Under the pieces are notes generated by a model. It made no database searches, had not been told where the DNA came from, and worked only from the letters and a program-made list of their open reading frames with translations. DNA of 14,714 bases from Sedimentibacter sp. (GTDB lineage Bacteria > Bacillota > Clostridia > Tissierellales > Sedimentibacteraceae): NCBI GenBank assembly GCA_029256005.1, contig JAQSYS010000016.1:1-14714 (forward strand), read 5' to 3'. Position 1 is the first letter of the stretch. The number at the start of each line of letters is the position of its first letter. This document shows, in pieces, positions 14,196 through 14,714 of the stretch. The position numbers and the translations under genes are program-made.

Positions 14196-14224
14196 TTGAT
14201 TGTCGTGATTTTTTAAGCTAAAAT
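14196..14224 (+). promoter_or_regulatory. Predicted promoter of the FAD-subunit gene
   Basis: TTGATT (14196-14201), a 17-bp spacer and TAAAAT (14219-14224). The transcript would start near 14231 with a leader of about 71 nt. AAATAGTTAT occurs twice in a row around 14221-14243. Confidence 0.65.
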
Positions 14225-14301
14225 AGTTATAAGAAAATAGTTATGAAAGCTATTCGGAAGAATAAAATATAAATACAGATAATTATTGAAAGGGGTACAA
14301 T

Positions 14302-14714
14302 ATGTTCACAATTGATAAATATGTACTAGCTGAAAGCTTGGAGCAAGCTTATGAATTAAATAAAAGCAAACGAAATGTAATAATAGGCGGAATGCTTTGG
14401 CTTAAAATGGGAAGAAAAAAAATCGGCACCGCAATTGATCTTTCAGCTCTTGGCCTTAATTTAATTGAAGAAGATGAAGAAAGCTTTAAAATTGGGTGCA
14501 TGTGTACTCTTAGAGATGTCGAACTTCATGAGGGTTTGAAGAAAAGTTTTAACAGTGTATTATCAAAATCTGTTGAAAGCGTAGTAGGTGTTCAAATGAG
14601 AAATCTTGCAACACTTGGCGGTAGCATTTATTCGCGTTTTGGTTTTTCAGACATATTAACTGCCTTAATGGCACTTGATACTTATGTGGAATTATATAAG
14701 GGCGGTATTATTTC
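14302..14714 (+). CDS. FAD-binding subunit of a xanthine dehydrogenase/CO dehydrogenase-type molybdopterin hydroxylase (5' part)
   Basis: 137 codons are present before the right edge; no stop is reached. The product begins MFTIDKYVLAESLEQAYEL, continues with NVIIGGMLWLKMG (25-37), AIDLSALGLN, and then QMRNLATLGGSIYSRFGFSDIL (99-119). The last block is the conserved second FAD-contact motif (RN.AT.GGN/S). The family's medium subunit carries FAD and passes electrons between the iron-sulfur and NAD(P) sites in enzymes that hydroxylate purines and related substrates. The usual first motif AGGTDLL reads IIGGMLWLK here, so this is a divergent branch. The ATG follows AAAGGGGT. It has its own promoter and an upstream palindrome. 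The substrate cannot be read from this piece; the Mo and Fe-S subunits should follow outside the window. Confidence 0.82.
   Translation, partial: MFTIDKYVLAESLEQAYELNKSKRNVIIGGMLWLKMGRKKIGTAIDLSALGLNLIEEDEESFKIGCMCTLRDVELHEGLKKSFNSVLSKSVESVVGVQMRNLATLGGSIYSRFGFSDILTALMALDTYVELYKGGII

Noticed and set aside
1..14714. CRISPR array, tRNA or rRNA genes, prophage or attachment sites
   Set aside because: No regularly spaced repeats, cloverleaf-like segments, rRNA sequence or integrase seen on reading both strands.

Overview
The window comes from a low-GC, strongly AT-rich bacterium. Its strong Shine-Dalgarno sequences (AGGAGG/AAAGGGG), TTGACA/TATAAT-type promoters and U-tailed hairpin terminators fit a Bacillota genome. 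The gene set (flavodiiron protein, ferritin-like protein, PerR with rubrerythrin, MetY, a molybdopterin-hydroxylase FAD subunit) points to an anaerobic member of Clostridia/Tissierellia. The lineage is an inference from gene content, not from a marker gene.

Layout. Left edge (1-2252): the start of a minus-strand ferritin-like gene, then divergent adenine deaminase (ade), which ends at a bidirectional terminator. 2259-5983: three minus-strand metabolic/redox genes, each with its own candidate promoter: metY (O-acetylhomoserine sulfhydrylase), an FprA-type flavodiiron protein, and a protein that looks like the archaeal/plant D-aminoacyl-tRNA deacylase DTD2. 5984-6451: a gene-poor stretch with an orphan plus-strand terminator-like hairpin and a decayed transposase start. 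6452-7904: a two-gene minus-strand operon for an exported 3D-domain (double-psi barrel) protein and a membrane-anchored protein of unknown function. 7905-8315: a second gene-poor stretch with a 26-bp inverted repeat. 8316-9271: a small ACT-like protein and a nucleoside diphosphate kinase fused to a DUF1653 domain. 9427-12714: a large SWIM/SNF2 helicase-family ATPase. 12797-12955: a 52-residue hydrophobic small protein. 13011-14097: a perR-rubrerythrin operon behind two tandem Fur-family operators. 14155 to the end: a perfect 28-bp palindrome, a promoter, and the start of a xanthine-dehydrogenase-type FAD subunit.

How the genes fit together. One theme is oxygen and peroxide defence in an anaerobe: flavodiiron O2/NO reductase, rubrerythrin, a second ferritin-like protein, and PerR, which keeps the residues of the peroxide-sensing metal site and probably represses its own operon. 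A second theme is purine use: adenine deaminase at one end, a hydroxylase FAD subunit at the other and an NDK between them. These are not one operon. The points most worth a second look are the DTD2-like protein in a bacterium, the NDK-DUF1653 fusion, the 28-bp palindrome placed about 62 bp upstream of a predicted start site, and the 3D-domain protein that has His where the first family Asp is expected.
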